From positions 124,001 through 188,000 of the forward strand of contig JAMQCK010000016.1 of NCBI GenBank assembly GCA_024196135.1: 64,000 nt of DNA, given 5' to 3'. Under the pieces are notes generated by a model. It had not been told where the DNA came from and made no database searches. It saw only the letters and a program-made list of their open reading frames with translations. Both the position numbers and the translations under genes were made by a program. The DNA is from Pleurotus ostreatus/Saccharomyces cerevisiae fusant. Its lineage: Eukaryota > Opisthokonta. Shown here one piece after another: positions 23,836 to 35,073 of the stretch (position 1 is its first letter; the number at the start of each line of letters is the position of its first letter).

Positions 23836-25100
23836 TTACGGCCTGATGGGCTTCAGAGGGAACGGCTTCTCGATACACCCCTCCACCTCACGCCGCAGAC
23901 TCGCCAGGAACTCAGCCTTCTTCTGCTTTGGCTTCCACTCAAGAGCGGTAGCATGCGTCGGCCGAGCCCGCGCGTTCGAGCACAGATCGTATCCCTGCGA
24001 GCAGTGTTCAGCACTCATCCCCGCAAGACAACGGATGGGACACTCACCTTGTACCACTTGGCGATCTCCTCGTCCGTAAACGACGTCGGCTCCGGATTGT
24101 CCGTCTTGCCAAGCGCCACCATCGCCTCCCCAATCACACGACTAGCTTCATACCACGAATGCTCCTCCGTCGCGCCGAAATAGTACCCCTCCCTCCCATG
24201 CGGCACACTCGCCGGATCCCTCAGCACGGCGTCCACCAACAACATGTACAAATCCCCCAGCTCCCCAATCTCCACACTCGTCCAGATGCCCGCGCCCTTC
24301 CCCCACACGCCCGGGCGGCCCCTCAGGAGCGAGCCCGCGATGACGTTCGGCATCTGGATCGAGCGGTGGTTCGCGATGCCCGCGCGGGTGAGGGCGTGGT
24401 CGGCGTGGCCCCAGATCGTCGCGGGCATGAGTATGTAGGTGTAGGTGTAGCCGCCCTCGGCGTCGGCGGCGATGAGGGTGGTGTCGACGACGCGGTGGAG
24501 GTTGGTGAGGGGGAGAGAGGCCATCTGCTCGGCGTTGGCGTCGTCGTAGATGGTTTCGCTGGCCTGGAGGCCGTTGGTGTCGACGGCGATGGCGCTGGTG
24601 CCGGACTGCAAGTGCTTGTGAGTTTCTGATTCACTTCACTCTGGCAGCGTTGAGATACTGACCGTGTTTATGATAGCAGGACGCTTTCCAGTGGTCTCAA
24701 ACCGCTTTTTGGCGCCGCGAAGGATAGCATTGCACGATGGCTCATGGTCGCAGTCGGCCTACAGATCCTGGTCATCTCCCCGGTCGAGTCAAGAGTAGGA
24801 CAAACACACACGGTCGGGATAATGATGTCCGCCTCGCTCGCGGCCTTCTCGATAAGATCGACATCATCGAGGCTGCCTACGATGGGCTCGACGCCGAAAT
24901 CCGCCTTGAGCTTTTCTGCCTTCTTGGCATCGCGAAGGAGGGCGGTGATGCGGAACGAGGACCGCTTGGGGTGCTCGAGGAGGCGAGCGAGGACGGTGCC
25001 ACCGATGTAGCCTAACCGTCGTCAGCTACTTGGCCCTGCTGATGAATGTGGTCTGCTTACCGGTGACGCCGTTGATGTGAATCGTGGTCTGCGCCGACAT
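23836..25100 (-). CDS. NmrA-like NAD(P)-binding oxidoreductase/epimerase-fold protein, copy 1
   Basis: Rossmann-fold protein of the extended SDR/NmrA-like group. The start at 25100 gives MSAQTTIHINGVTG; an intron splits the glycine-rich nucleotide loop (GVTG then YIGG). Next are SSFRITALLRDAKKAEKL, PIVGSLDDVDLIEKAASEAD and, after further introns, SGTSAIAVDTNGLQASETIYD. The middle has TYILMPATIWGHADHALTRA and LLRGRPGVWGKG. The C-terminus is EFLASLRREVEGCIEKPFPL with stop TAA at 23836-23838. The substrate is unknown; in fungi such proteins are mostly annotated as epimerase-like or NmrA-like. It lies head to tail with a close paralogue (copy 2) upstream. Confidence in the fold is high, in a specific reaction low. 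Confidence 0.85.
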
Positions 25101-25481
25101 CCTAGTTTTCGTTTTCTGGTGGTTAGCTGACTTGGAGGCACTCCCTGGGCGGAACGACCCATCTTATATCGATGGAGGTAACTACCTCGCTTGTCGCTGC
25201 GTAGCCGCTACGCATCGGAAGCGCGCTTGGGCTCAATGGGTTACTAATGCAGAGGGGATCGTCTGACGTCGTCTTCTTAGACGAGAATCGAACTCTACCG
25301 TTCTGTAGGACTCAAGGTGAGTCAAATCCTCTACATGGGGCCGAGGTGTTAAGCTAACGGATCGTACAGGGGGCGGAGAAAGGAGTTCAACACAGTACGT
25401 GGTCACTCTTCCACTCGCGGACAAGAGCGATACATCCGATATCGGCGATGCATTCTACGCAACAAGTACTTTATTTCTACT
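25101..25481. other. Spacer between tandem NmrA-like copies
   Basis: 380 bp between the stop of copy 2 and the start of copy 1. It should hold the copy 1 promoter. No gene was seen. Confidence 0.45.
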
Positions 25482-26742
25482 CTACAGGACTCGGCTCTTC
25501 AGAGGGAACGGTTTCTCGATGCACCCTTCCACTTCCCGGTAAAGACTGGCCAAGAATTCCGCCTTCATCTTCTTCGGTTGCCACCCCAGTGCATACGAGT
25601 GCGTTGCCTTGCAGCGGGCGTTCGAGCTCAAGTCGTAGCCCTGGATATGGCCGTCAATATGAGCGAGTCTCCACCGGACAGTAATGGCACTCACACTCAG
25701 GTACTTCTCGATTTCCTCCTTAGTGAACGAAGTCGGCTCAGCATCCTTCGCCTTCCCCAGCTTCACCATCGCCTCCCCAATGACCCGGCTCGCCTCATAC
25801 CATGTAAACTCGTCCGCCGCACCAAAGAAATATCCCTCCCGCCCGTGCGGCACCTTCTCTGGGTCTTCCAGCACCGCGTCCAGCAGCTGCACGTACAGCT
25901 CCCCCAACTCTCCAATCTCAACACACGGCCACACCGACGCGCCCTTCCCCCACACGCCCGGATGGCCCCTCAGCAGCGACGCGCTGATCACGATGGGCAT
26001 CTGCAGCGAGCGGTGGTTCGCGATGCCCGCGCGGACGAGCGCGTGGTCGGCCCAGCCCCAGATCGTCGAGGGGAGGACGAGGTAGGAGAGAATGTAGCCG
26101 GCGGCGTCGGCGGCGATGATGGCGGTGTCGACGGTGCGGTGCATGTTGGTGAGGGGGAGGGCCTCGAGCTGGGCGGGGTTGGCGTCGTCGTAGATGACGT
26201 CGCTGGCGAACATGCCCTGCGCGTTGTCGGAGAGGGCGCCGGTGCCGGACTGGGTGAGTTTTAGGTGGGTGGCATTGAGGTGCAGAATTTGTGGCACTCA
26301 CCGTGTTGATGAAGGCAGGGCGTTTGCCGGTCGCCTCAAAACGCTCCTTCAGACCACGCAGGATGGCGTGGCAGGATGGCAGGTGGTCGCAGTCGGCCTA
26401 GCGACGTCTCGTCAATAATTCCAAAGCGGACTTTTGTGGCAAGAACTCACAGTCGCGATCACGATGTCCGCTTCGCTCGCTGCCTTCTCAATGACTTCGG
26501 CGTCGTCGAGAGATCCTACAATGGGCTCGACGCCAAAGCTCTTGAGCTTCTCTGCCTTGACTGGGTCGCGGAGCAGGGCAGTAATGCGGAACGAGGTCGC
26601 CTTAGGATGTCCGAGAAGGCGAGCAAGAATTGTGCCACCAATGTATCCTTGCAATGAACGCTGTGAGTTATTCGTGCTTGGTGAAGACTGAGGCGAACTT
26701 ACCAGTGACGCCGTTGATGTGGATAGTTATCTTGCTCGACAT
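25482..26742 (-). CDS. NmrA-like NAD(P)-binding oxidoreductase/epimerase-fold protein, copy 2
   Basis: Tandem paralogue of copy 1. The start at 26742 gives MSSKITIHINGVTG and the same intron position within the Rossmann glycine loop before YIGGTILARLLGHPK. Shared blocks include SFRITALLRDPVKAEKLK, PIVGSLDDAEVIEKAASEAD, SYLVLPSTIWGWADHALVRA, LLRGHPGVWGKG, YEASRVIGEAMVKLG and EFLASLYREVEGCIEKPFPL. The stop is TAG at 25482-25484. The long open frames on the opposite strand at 25578-26264 and 24159-24629 are antisense shadows of these two genes. The copies differ at many positions throughout, so the duplication is not very recent. Substrate unknown. Confidence 0.86.
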
Positions 26743-27413
26743 ATTGGGAAGCGTCTTGTCTTGTAGAGCGCAGTGCTGGGGATCGCAGGTTGGTCGACGC
26801 GCCCTTTATCCCTCAGTAAAATCCTAAATTTGCATGATCCTGAGCGACGTAGTAGCAGGTGGGGCGGGTAGCACCCGTGTCCATTGTGGCCAGAGTAGTC
26901 CTCTCAGCGACGATGCTCGCATGTGGGCGAGCGTGCAAGACCACGGCAGACGCGGCAGCTGTGCTGCCGACAGTGACGGCGCGGCTGAGCCTGCTTATCT
27001 CCGATGTTATTTCCTAAATCCGCCTACTCAGCTCGAGACCCAGCCAACCTCAGCTGTCTCTAAGCAGAGCAAGAAACCTGACAGTGACCTTACATGCGCT
27101 ACCTCGCTCCTGTATCGTTCCTTCCTCCCGCCATCGTCCCTGACGTTCTATACCTTCTTGTCGACTATGTTTGTTTACTCGGGCGTCAGTTGTAGGTCCA
27201 CTATGATCCGGTCCGTCGCTCACGCGCGGGGCGCGTGAGCGCGTCCCATCGCCCGCGGTGGCGAGCCACGAGGTTATCGACATTCATTCCATACACCTCT
27301 TGCATAGGTCTCTCGCCCTCTCCTGTCACCCTCACCGTGGTGGGGACTAACGCGGGAACTTGATCTTGTCCTGAACCATCATCTTCGCCGGCTCTCTCAG
27401 TCTGGGTCTCGCG
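26743..27413. other. Divergent spacer between NmrA-like copy 2 and SCOT
   Basis: 671 bp holding the promoters of both flanking genes. Short frames here show no coding signature. Confidence 0.4.
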
Positions 27414-29464
27414 ATGCTCTCCCTCACACTCAGGCGACCTTACGCGCTTCGCGTCGCTCGGCGGACGTCCTACGCGCTTGCACGACACTATAGTGCTGGG
27501 GTTGAGGCGGTCCCCAACAAGCGGAAGATCTGGGACTCGGTAGACGAGGCCGTGAAGGACGTCAATTCGGGCGATACCGTGCTCGTTGGCGGTGCGTATT
27601 ATTGGTGCACCCGAAGCCGTAGACTCACGATCCTCTCGCACGCAGGTTTTGGACTAGCTGGACTACCAGGTATGTGTGCACCTATTATTCTCACTACGTA
27701 GGCACTGAGCAGGCATACAGACACCCTCCTGCAGGCCCTCGTCAAGCGCGGCGAGGTCACTGATGTTACCGGTGTATCGAACAACGCTGGCGCGCCAGGT
27801 CACGGACTGGGTACGCAGACGCGTATTCTATCTCCCAAACCATCGCTACAACTACCCCAGGTCTCCTCCTCGACTCTGGTCAGATGAGCAAGGTCATCGC
27901 TTCCTACCCCGGCGGGTGCGCACCTCCATCTCGTCATGGGACGTCCAGTTGACCAGAAGCTACTTCCCCCTCCTCATGCAGCAACAAGACCTTCGAGTCC
28001 AAGTACCTTAAGGGCGAAATATCGCTCGAGCTCGTCCCGCAGGGCACGCTGGCCGAGCGTATCCGCTCACACGCCGCCGGCATTCCCGCCTTCTATACGC
28101 CGACGGGTGCGAACACGGCAGTCGAAACTGGCATGATACCCATGCGCTACAACCCTGGCGGTGCGTCGAAGGGCGTGCAGATACCGGGTATTCCGAAGGA
28201 GGCGCGCGAGATCAACGGACGGCGATACGTATTGGAGACCGCCATCCCAGGCGACGTCGCGTTCGTGCGCGCGTGGAAGGTGGATGAGGTGGGAAACTGT
28301 GTGTTCCGGTGGGTGAAGTTCATCGGCATTACTGCGAACAAACGACTAACACGCTTTGGCCAGATATGCAGCGCACAACTTCAGCTCTGTCATGGCGAAG
28401 AATGCGAAGCTGACTATCGTCGAGGTAGCTTACGTTTTGACACCATATCGCTACCTTCCACTAACCCTCACCCCAGGCCGAAAACATCGTCCCCGCCGGA
28501 GCCATCTCCCCCAACGCCATCCACCTCCCCGGCATCTACGTCGACCGCATCGTCCGTGCCACCGCGCCCAAAGAGATTGAATACGTCACCCTCGCCAAGG
28601 ACCCCTCTTCCTCCTCCAAACCCATCGACCCTAAGCTGGACAACCGACATAAGATCGCTAAGCGTGCAGCGAAGGAGATCAAGGATGGGTTCTATGTCAA
28701 CCTGGGGATTGGGATGCCGACGCTGGTGCCGGAGCACCTGGAACCTGGGGTGAAGGTATGGATGCAGAGCGAGAATGGGATCTTGGGGATGGGGCCGTAT
28801 CCGACGGAGAAGGAGTTGGATCCGTGAGTGGTTTGGGTCAAGAAAGGGGCAGCAAGCTGACGGTGATGCAGCGACCTCATCAACGCGGGCAAGGAAACGG
28901 TGACGCTCTTGCCTGGGGCTTCGGTGTTCGGTACGCACATACATACGAGGAACCACAAGTGGTACAGACGAGGCTGACTGGGGCGCAGACTCATGCGAGT
29001 CCTTCGCCATGATTCGTGGCGGGCACGTCGACGTGTCCATCCTCGGCGCCTTGCAGGTCTCCGCAGCGGGTGACATCGCCAACTTCATGATCCCTGGCAA
29101 GATGCTCAAGGGCATCGGCGGCGCCATGGACCTCGTCTCGAACCCTGACAAGACGAAGGTGCGTATGCTCTCTTGGCCACTGGCCAGCACCCTATGCATC
29201 CGCAACCGACTTGACCGCTCACCCCACCCCCAGGTCATCGTCCTCACCGAGCACACCGCGAAGGACGGCTCGCCCAAGATCCTCAAGGAGTGCACCCTGC
29301 CGCTCACTGGCGCGCGCGCCGTCAGCCAGATCATCACCGAGCTCTGCGCCTTCGATGTCGACCGGGCGAATGGGGGCCTGACGCTGGTGGATCTGCAGGA
29401 CGGGGTGACGCTGGATGAGGTGCGGGCGAAGACGGGGTGCGAGTTTAAGGTGCGGGGGCAGTGA
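27414..29464 (+). CDS. SCOT: Succinyl-CoA:3-ketoacid CoA transferase, mitochondrial
   Basis: Transfers CoA between succinyl-CoA and acetoacetate or related acids in the mitochondrial matrix. The N-terminus ([20 protein letters not shown]) is a mitochondrial presequence. The alpha-type half follows: [22 protein letters not shown], spliced [45 protein letters not shown]. The beta-type half has [15 protein letters not shown] and the active-site segment [12 protein letters not shown] with the catalytic Glu. It goes on with [35 protein letters not shown] and [13 protein letters not shown]. The stop is at 29462-29464. The gene has about nine small introns. The start ATG at 27414 is the first that keeps the presequence. 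Confidence 0.93.
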
Positions 29465-29796
29465 GGGGAGGATGGAGGATTGAAGGGAGGAGAAAGGAGG
29501 GATGGAGGTAGCACAGAAGGAAGCAATGTTGTATTCTTCGTTGCAATGCATATGGATGTTCCAGTATGGTCTGAGGGTGTACTACGCTAGCAGAGCCGAC
29601 GTTGCGCGCAAACGGTTCCGGTGAGTTTGACCGGTGAATCCTGCAGCGTGGCCGTATCAAACGAAGACGTATGTGGTCGCAGGAATAATGCATATACGAA
29701 ATATAGTGAAGAGTAGGTGTGAGCGTAGGCGTCCAGTGGCTGCAGAAGGGTAAGGGCATGGACAAGCGGATGGAAGAGCAGCAGACACGCACCGTA
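29465..29796. other. Convergent 3' spacer between SCOT and NCE101
   Basis: 332 bp with no recognisable gene; it includes purine-rich 3' flank of SCOT (29464-29510). Confidence 0.4.
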
Positions 29797-30056
29797 TCAC
29801 AGGTCCCCCATTTCCAGCTCCAATCTCCTGTTCCTCTCCTCACGAGCCAGCCTGCTCTTCTCAAGCTTCCACTTGATGAGGTTCAGCAGTCGCTGGTCCT
29901 CGGGCAATGCCGTCCTCGGGTGGGTCTCGTGCAGATACCAGGCGAAGAAGCCGGTGAAGACACCCAGCGCGCAGTCCAGTGACCTATACTGGGGTCAGCC
30001 AAGGCATAGTGAGGCATGCAAGTCGCGCACCTCGAGAGCAAGACGGGGGGCGCCAT
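29797..30056 (-). CDS. NCE101: Nce101-like small membrane protein (two exons, about 70 aa)
   Basis: Small gene of two exons. Exon 1 (start 30056) codes MAPPVLLSR; after an intron of about 49 bp the rest begins SLDCALGVFTGFFAWYLHET and ends LELEMGDL with TGA at 29797-29799. The layout of an N-terminal LLSRSLD, one membrane helix (GVFTGFFAWYL), a HETHPRT boundary and a charged helical tail (LLNLIKWKLEKSRLAREERN) matches the fungal Nce101 family, implicated in non-classical secretion in yeast. The acceptor used is TATAG just before GTCACTGG, which keeps the frame. It diverges from BET3 with only 77 bp between start codons. Confidence 0.8.
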
Positions 30057-30133
30057 GATCGCTCAAGCCAAGGCGCGTCACATCCGATCAGACGCGTCCC
30101 CTCTCCTCCCCCGCCACCACCATCACCGTCGCC
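30057..30133. promoter_or_regulatory. 77-bp bidirectional promoter NCE101/BET3
   Basis: The entire sequence between two divergent ATGs. Both 5' UTRs must lie within it or overlap the opposite gene. Confidence 0.6.
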
Positions 30134-30936
30134 ATGTCAAGCAGCAAGCAGTACAAGACCATCGGCGAGGACCTCTGGAAGTCGCGTTCGGAGAAAATTG
30201 TATGCTAGCCTTCCCCCTTCCCCATGTTGGCCTGCGTGGCTGACGCCCCGCGGAGAACGCAGAGCTGTTCGCGATGACCTACGGCGCGCTCGTCGCGCAG
30301 CTGGTGCAGGATTACGAGGACTATCAGGAAGTAAACAAGCAGCTGGAGCGTATGGGGTACAACATCGGCACGCGCTTGATTGAGGACTTTCTCGCGAAGA
30401 GCGGGCTCGGGCGCTGTGCGGACTTCCGCGATGTGGGGGAGGTGGTGGCGAAGGTGTGTATCAGCAACAATGCTCGGGTCCTGCGGCTCATGTGCCTGCG
30501 CGTACACCCAGGTCGGATTCAAGGCGTTCTTGAATATCACACCTACGGTAGCGCATGCAGTGCCGGCGCAAACAGCAGCGAACAGCCGGCCGTCGAGCAC
30601 AACAGGAACACCACAACCGACCTCTGGCGCGTCATTCACCCTCACCCTCGACGACAACCCGCTGGCCGAGTTCGTCGAGCTACCGGACGATGCGCTGGAG
30701 GGTGGACTATGGTTCAGCAACGTTCTATGCGGCGTTTTGCGAGGAGCGCTGGAGATGGTGCGTCTGATGAGCTTCCCGTCTTTCTATTGCACTCACAAGC
30801 CGCACCTTCATACCAGGTCCAGATGCAGGTATCAGCAGAGTTTGTGTCAGATATCCTGCGAGGCGACGAGAGCACACAAATCAGGGTACGGCTCGTCAAA
30901 TACTTGGAGGAAGAAGTACCGGTCGGGGACGATTAG
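30134..30936 (+). CDS. BET3: TRAPP complex subunit Bet3
   Basis: Core subunit of TRAPP, the tethering and Rab/Ypt1 exchange complex in ER-Golgi traffic. The start gives [20 protein letters not shown]. Exon 2 carries [40 protein letters not shown] and [13 protein letters not shown]. Exon 3 has [13 protein letters not shown], a Thr/Pro-rich insertion (about 20 residues longer than I expect for Bet3), then [19 protein letters not shown] and LLWFSNV-like [17 protein letters not shown]. The last exon is [17 protein letters not shown] to VPVGDD, with TAG at 30934-30936. The conserved Cys of the palmitoylation site region is within VLCGVLRG or the LGRC segment; I cannot assign which. Convergent with twinfilin, 161 bp apart. 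Confidence 0.95.
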
Positions 30937-31097
30937 CACGATTATTGGGTATGTATTTCTAGCAGTCATATTTCCAGAGGATTTTTGGCATCCTGGGCCA
31001 TACTGAGTTTCCATCCCCATTTCATTGGCTCCATAGCTGTGTATGTTACAGTTCGTAGGTTCGTTATACTCTGTTGAGTGCCTCCCCTTCCCTCCCC

Positions 31098-32500
31098 TCA
31101 CCTCGGACGCCTTGGCGGGCCCCTCGGCTTCGCGAACGTCGTAGTGGGCGGCGGGTTTGGTGTCGCGCCTACGATGTCACTCGAAGTCCTTGTAGATACT
31201 AGATCCAGCTCGGACACCAAAAGCGCCTCGTCAATCGTGTTCGGATCCGACGTCTCGATCTTGCGGGTCGCGATGTGCGATTTAGTGCTGGCGTCGTTGA
31301 GGATGGCTTGCGCGCCACGCTGGATCATGAGGGCGCCGGACGCATAGAGCATGCGGTACTTGATAGGCGAGCCGGAGGGGCAGGAGTAGATGAAGACTGG
31401 ATCAAGTGTCAGATGGAGGGTAGTGAAGGGGAAGATGGATATACGGACTGATCTCTCGCCGAGGAGGTGAGGTGTGCGAATGGGGCCAAGCGAAGAGGAC
31501 GTAGCAAGGATCGGTCTTGGGAAGTACAGATGCGAGATCCTGCACGGTAGTCGGCTGAGATGACTGCAGAGCCAGCTTCTCTGCAGGCATCTCGACGGTC
31601 TGGGGCGCATTGATCAGAGGATGTTGACCAGGGAGGGGGCTGGACGCACCAAGACAACGACGCGGCAGTCGTCAGCCTCCCCAAGCTCCTTGATCGCCTG
31701 CGCGGCATCATCGTCCCACTTGAAGCCCACGCCCGTGTTCACCAGATCCTGGTGATCATAGCTGTCAGTCCTATTACCGTACGCGTCCATCCCGACGAAC
31801 GCACCGTCACCCTCCGCCTCGCACCCTCGTACTGATTGATTCCGCCCTCCCGCTCCGCCGCCTTCACGTCCTCGAGTTCCTTCTCGCGCGCGGACAGCGG
31901 CTTCGGTGCGGCTAGATGTCTCAGATGCGCCGCGTACGCCTCGGGTGTGACATCGTCTTTCGACGTCGCGTAGATGTTGTCGGTAAAGGTGGCGGAGCCG
32001 AGCGCGCGCATGAGCGCGTTGCGGGTGGAGGCATAAAGCATCTGAGGCGAAGAGGACGTTCATGTGTATATGGGAGGATGAAAGACGGTGTAGGCGTTGA
32101 GTACGCCCGCAGATGAGGAGATCGGTGAGCTTGCGGTCGATGCCATGAGGAATGTAATGCGCACCTTGTCTCGTACTTTGGCATTGTCTGGGACATAGTG
32201 GATGGCTAGCCAGTCCGGAGAAGGCTCATCGAGCTTTGCCAGGATGTATGCAGGCTCGGCATCCTCGAGCAGTTCTTGCAACTTGGGCAGATCGTCCGCG
32301 AGCTGGCCGCCGACCGGAACCGACGCAGCGTGGACCAAGGACTCTGCTCGTGTGGGTGATCAGTGAGTGCACACTGCTCAAAGGTGGTCAGACGCACCAT
32401 TCTGAATGATAACCTTCAGGAAACGCGTCGACTTATCCTGTACCGCGGAGGAGAACGTCGCAGCGAGGTCCTGCGACACGCCAATGCCAGACGTCGCCAT
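31098..32500 (-). CDS. TWF1: Twinfilin, two ADF-homology domains
   Basis: Actin-monomer sequestering and barbed-end factor. The start at 32500 gives MATSGIGVSQDLAATFSSAV, the first ADF-H domain (STRFLKVIIQN, PDWLAIHYVPDNAKVRDKML after splicing, ASTRNALMRALG). A linker (PLSAREKELEDVKAAEREG) leads to the second ADF-H domain (NTGVGFKWDDDAAQAIKEL, DPCYVLFAWPHS, IYSCPSGSPIKYRMLYASG). The C-terminal tail TTTFAKPRGPPRRPR resembles the capping-protein-binding tail of twinfilins. Stop TGA at 31098-31100. At least five introns. Order, length and tail fit the family well. Confidence 0.93.
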
Positions 32501-33209
32501 GGTTGTTAGTAGAGATGAGCTTCTTGCTTCGTTGGGATGTACAAGCTCCAAAAAAGCCTCGCCGCGGGCCCTTCAGTCAGGATGACGGTTAGAGGAAAGC
32601 CGTGGCCGGACTCTAGACCCGTGCGGTGCCAAATGGAAACAATACCTTCCTTCTGGGGATATGTCCTAGCGGAGGAGATTGACATGAGCTCGCAAGCTCC
32701 CCTCAACAAGGCTTAGATCATGAATGTAAGTAGCGACATCTCATACGGTAGGCTACGGACGACGATTGCGAGCTTACGAGTTGAGAGGTCGTGGTTTGCC
32801 AATCTATTCAGCTCCAGCCTGCAAAGTTAGCCACTGAGCCTTACAGCAGGAAGACAGTAAATTTCACCACGACCCTGCAATTTCTTACACTGACACACGG
32901 AGGAAGAAACATCCTCCACTTCATCTTCCCTAGCTTGACTCCCCATAGGGCCCGCGCCCCGGCCCCGACGTAGACGGCGTAGAGAACACGTCAGCTAGTC
33001 ACGAAATCTGACGGCGATTCTATTGTTCCCGATTTGGAGACAATTGTCCTCAAATCTGGTCTGTTGGCGACTCACAGCGGCTCCCGATCTTTTCACCGCG
33101 CGCACAACCTTCAGGAATCGTAGCATATCATATAAAGGATCGTGGTGAATACTATATAATCAGATGCAAACTTCAGCCAGCGAACCAAGTGACCACCTCA
33201 GTTACGGTC
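32501..33209. other. Spacer between twinfilin and X1
   Basis: 709 bp without a recognisable gene. AT-richer than average around 33000-33180, as expected for twinfilin promoter and X1 3' flank. Confidence 0.4.
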
Positions 33210-34646
33210 CTAGGGCTTCCTGCGCTTCCAAAAGGACGAAAGCATCAACACCCTGAGTTTACTTGGCTTGACTTTTGATGATGATTCGCTTGACAACGAA
33301 GAGGACTTTTGCCGCAGAGACACTGTCATCCGCGTCAGCCACCGACAAAAACAAATCAGCGCGCATCGGACGCACCCAAGCGAGACTTCAGCGCGTTGGC
33401 GATGGGCACGAAGCCCGTGGTAAATGACCACTTCGACTCTCTGGTCGGCATGACAGGCGCTAGAGGCACAGACACGGCTTGAGCGCTCGCAGACTCGTTA
33501 CGACGCGCTTCGATGCCAGCCATATATTCGTCATCACGACGTCGCACTTCGACCTTCAGCCGAAGGACACGTTCTTCGTACTCTGATCGTATCCTGTTGG
33601 GAAATTAGCGCTTTTCTCTCTCATCTGCGCTCATGCTTACCTGCGGATCGCTTCCAGCTCTTCCATAAATCCGGCTGGCGAAGGAGGCGCGTCCAAGGTG
33701 CTCAAATCGTACGAGAGAGGAACGATGACCGGGGACACGTCGCGCAGGTCCGACTGGTAGTTGATGGCAGCGAGGATGTCGTTGGCGACATCTACGACAT
33801 CGCCGGTGGCTGGGGTCGCGTTGTCGTCCTGCACGTCATCCCCAGAATGTGTCGATGCAGGACCGGACGCGGCGTGGCTGCCATCGCCCGAGTAGCTACT
33901 GGCCCTAGAGTACGGGTTACTAGGTTTCCAGTTTTCGTCGAGTACCATATAGCAGTCATCGTCCTCGTCAGAAGGGTCGGCTAGGTCCTCAGCTAGTAGT
34001 TCGGCGGCCCTGACTTGCCAATAAGGAATATCGGAAACCTCGCTGTTGGCAAGTCTGATAGCAGAGAGCGCCATTTCACCAAGAGAAGCAGGCGGCGGCG
34101 CAACTCCCCTCGCCGCACAGTCGCGCAGGCACTCTCGTCGCCGTTCATCGTCTTCGAGCACGGCGTTCAGCGCCACAGATTCACCGGGACCCAGAGAATG
34201 AGGGGGGTCGACCGGCCGGATTTCTGTCTTGATCCGCACGCGCGTATGATGCAGCGCGACGTGGTAGCAGTCATCCCAAGGTAGGGGATGGCAGCAATGG
34301 GCAGCTCTTCGACCATCTGGGTGTTGGGTGTTGGGACGGATAGGAACACACATCCGAGATTCGAGGAAATCCTCCGGCTTGTCAGGTGGGAGACCCTGTT
34401 GAACGAGTGCCATGTACGCCGTTTCGTAAAATGGTGGGAGTTGAGGGACACCAATTGTCTGCAGACTGTCAGTCGGGTTACGCGTACTCCGGAAATGAGG
34501 ATGCGCACCTGAGTCGTGCATGCCACATAGACATTGGGCGTGATTCTACGAGCGGCTAGGGTGACCTCATCGTCCTCCAGATCCTGCAGGGATGCTTCTG
34601 GGTCCAGGCGAAAAGTGAAGTATGCGCCATTGTAGGGGAAGGACAT
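33210..34646 (-). CDS. X-family protein, copy X1 (four exons, intact)
   Basis: Unrecognised family with four copies in this window. The start at 34646 is chosen because all copies begin MSFP. Exon 1 has 46 codons in every copy (MSFPYNGAYFTFRLDPEASL here). Exon 2 holds the core ESRMCVPIRPNTQHPDGRR, AAHCCHPLPWDDCYH, HHTRVRIKTEIRP, PPHSLGPGESVAL, then an acidic Ser-rich linker and SPVIVPLSYDLSTLDAPPSP, GFMEELEAIRR. Exon 3 is a charged coiled coil (EERVLRLKVEVRRRDDEYMA, GIEARR). Exon 4 is a basic tail, VSLRQKSSS to SSFWKRRKP, stop at 33210-33212. The Cys/His-rich core could bind metal. It is divergent from Y1 with 427 bp between starts. Function unknown; coding status is strong because four copies conserve frame and splice positions. 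Confidence 0.82.
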
Positions 34647-35073
34647 GTAGCTTCGTTGCAGCAATGGTGAGGGTTGAAAGAAAGCAGTTGCACGTATATG
34701 AAGGAACCATCAGACCATCTCAAAATACAAAAGAACACAAGGCATCCAAGTCGGACAAGAAGCAACTTGGAACAATGGAATACGCCAAAGCGGTAACCTG
34801 GACCGCGTCGGAGCACAGCCACCCGGTCTCCGGTTCTGTATGAGGAAATCTGATTGTTCAACTTCGGTGTTTTCTTTTCACTCTCATCGACCATGACCGG
34901 CTGTTCCGCCCTTGTTTACGATGCATGGACCTATCCTCCATACGACGAACAATGTCCTTAGACCTTCCTTGGTATGGTGCCCCGCGGTTAAATAGCACGT
35001 CAAGGGTGGCCGCCGCACCATCATTTGCTCCTTATTCCCATCGTACTTCCTTATTTTCTAATCGCCACTGACA
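34647..35073. promoter_or_regulatory. Shared X1/Y1 promoter
   Basis: 427 bp between divergent starts. On the X side a CATATAC string (34694-34700, minus) lies about 50 bp from the X1 ATG, and a conserved TTGTTCCAAGTT...CTTGTCCG block sits at 34753-34777. On the Y side TTAAATAG at 34988-34995 is about 80 bp from the Y1 ATG, and the element CTTGTTTAC-N3-GCATGGACC is at 34911-34931. All four have counterparts in the other X/Y promoters. Confidence 0.65.
34911..34931 (+). promoter_or_regulatory. Conserved Y-side promoter element, copy 1
   Basis: CTTGTTTAC, three variable bases, GCATGGACC. The same element is found inverted at 56228-56248 and, with one base missing, at 60156-60175, always upstream of a Y gene in Y orientation. 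Confidence 0.6.

Noticed and set aside
25250..25330. Possible tRNA on the minus strand (GTTCGATTCTC string)
   Set aside because: Only a T-loop-like string; I could not fold a 5-bp T stem, anticodon arm or acceptor stem around it.
24159..26264. Long plus-strand open frames opposite the NmrA-like genes
   Set aside because: Arg/His/Pro-rich antisense shadows of GC-rich coding sequence; the minus strand carries clear conserved protein.
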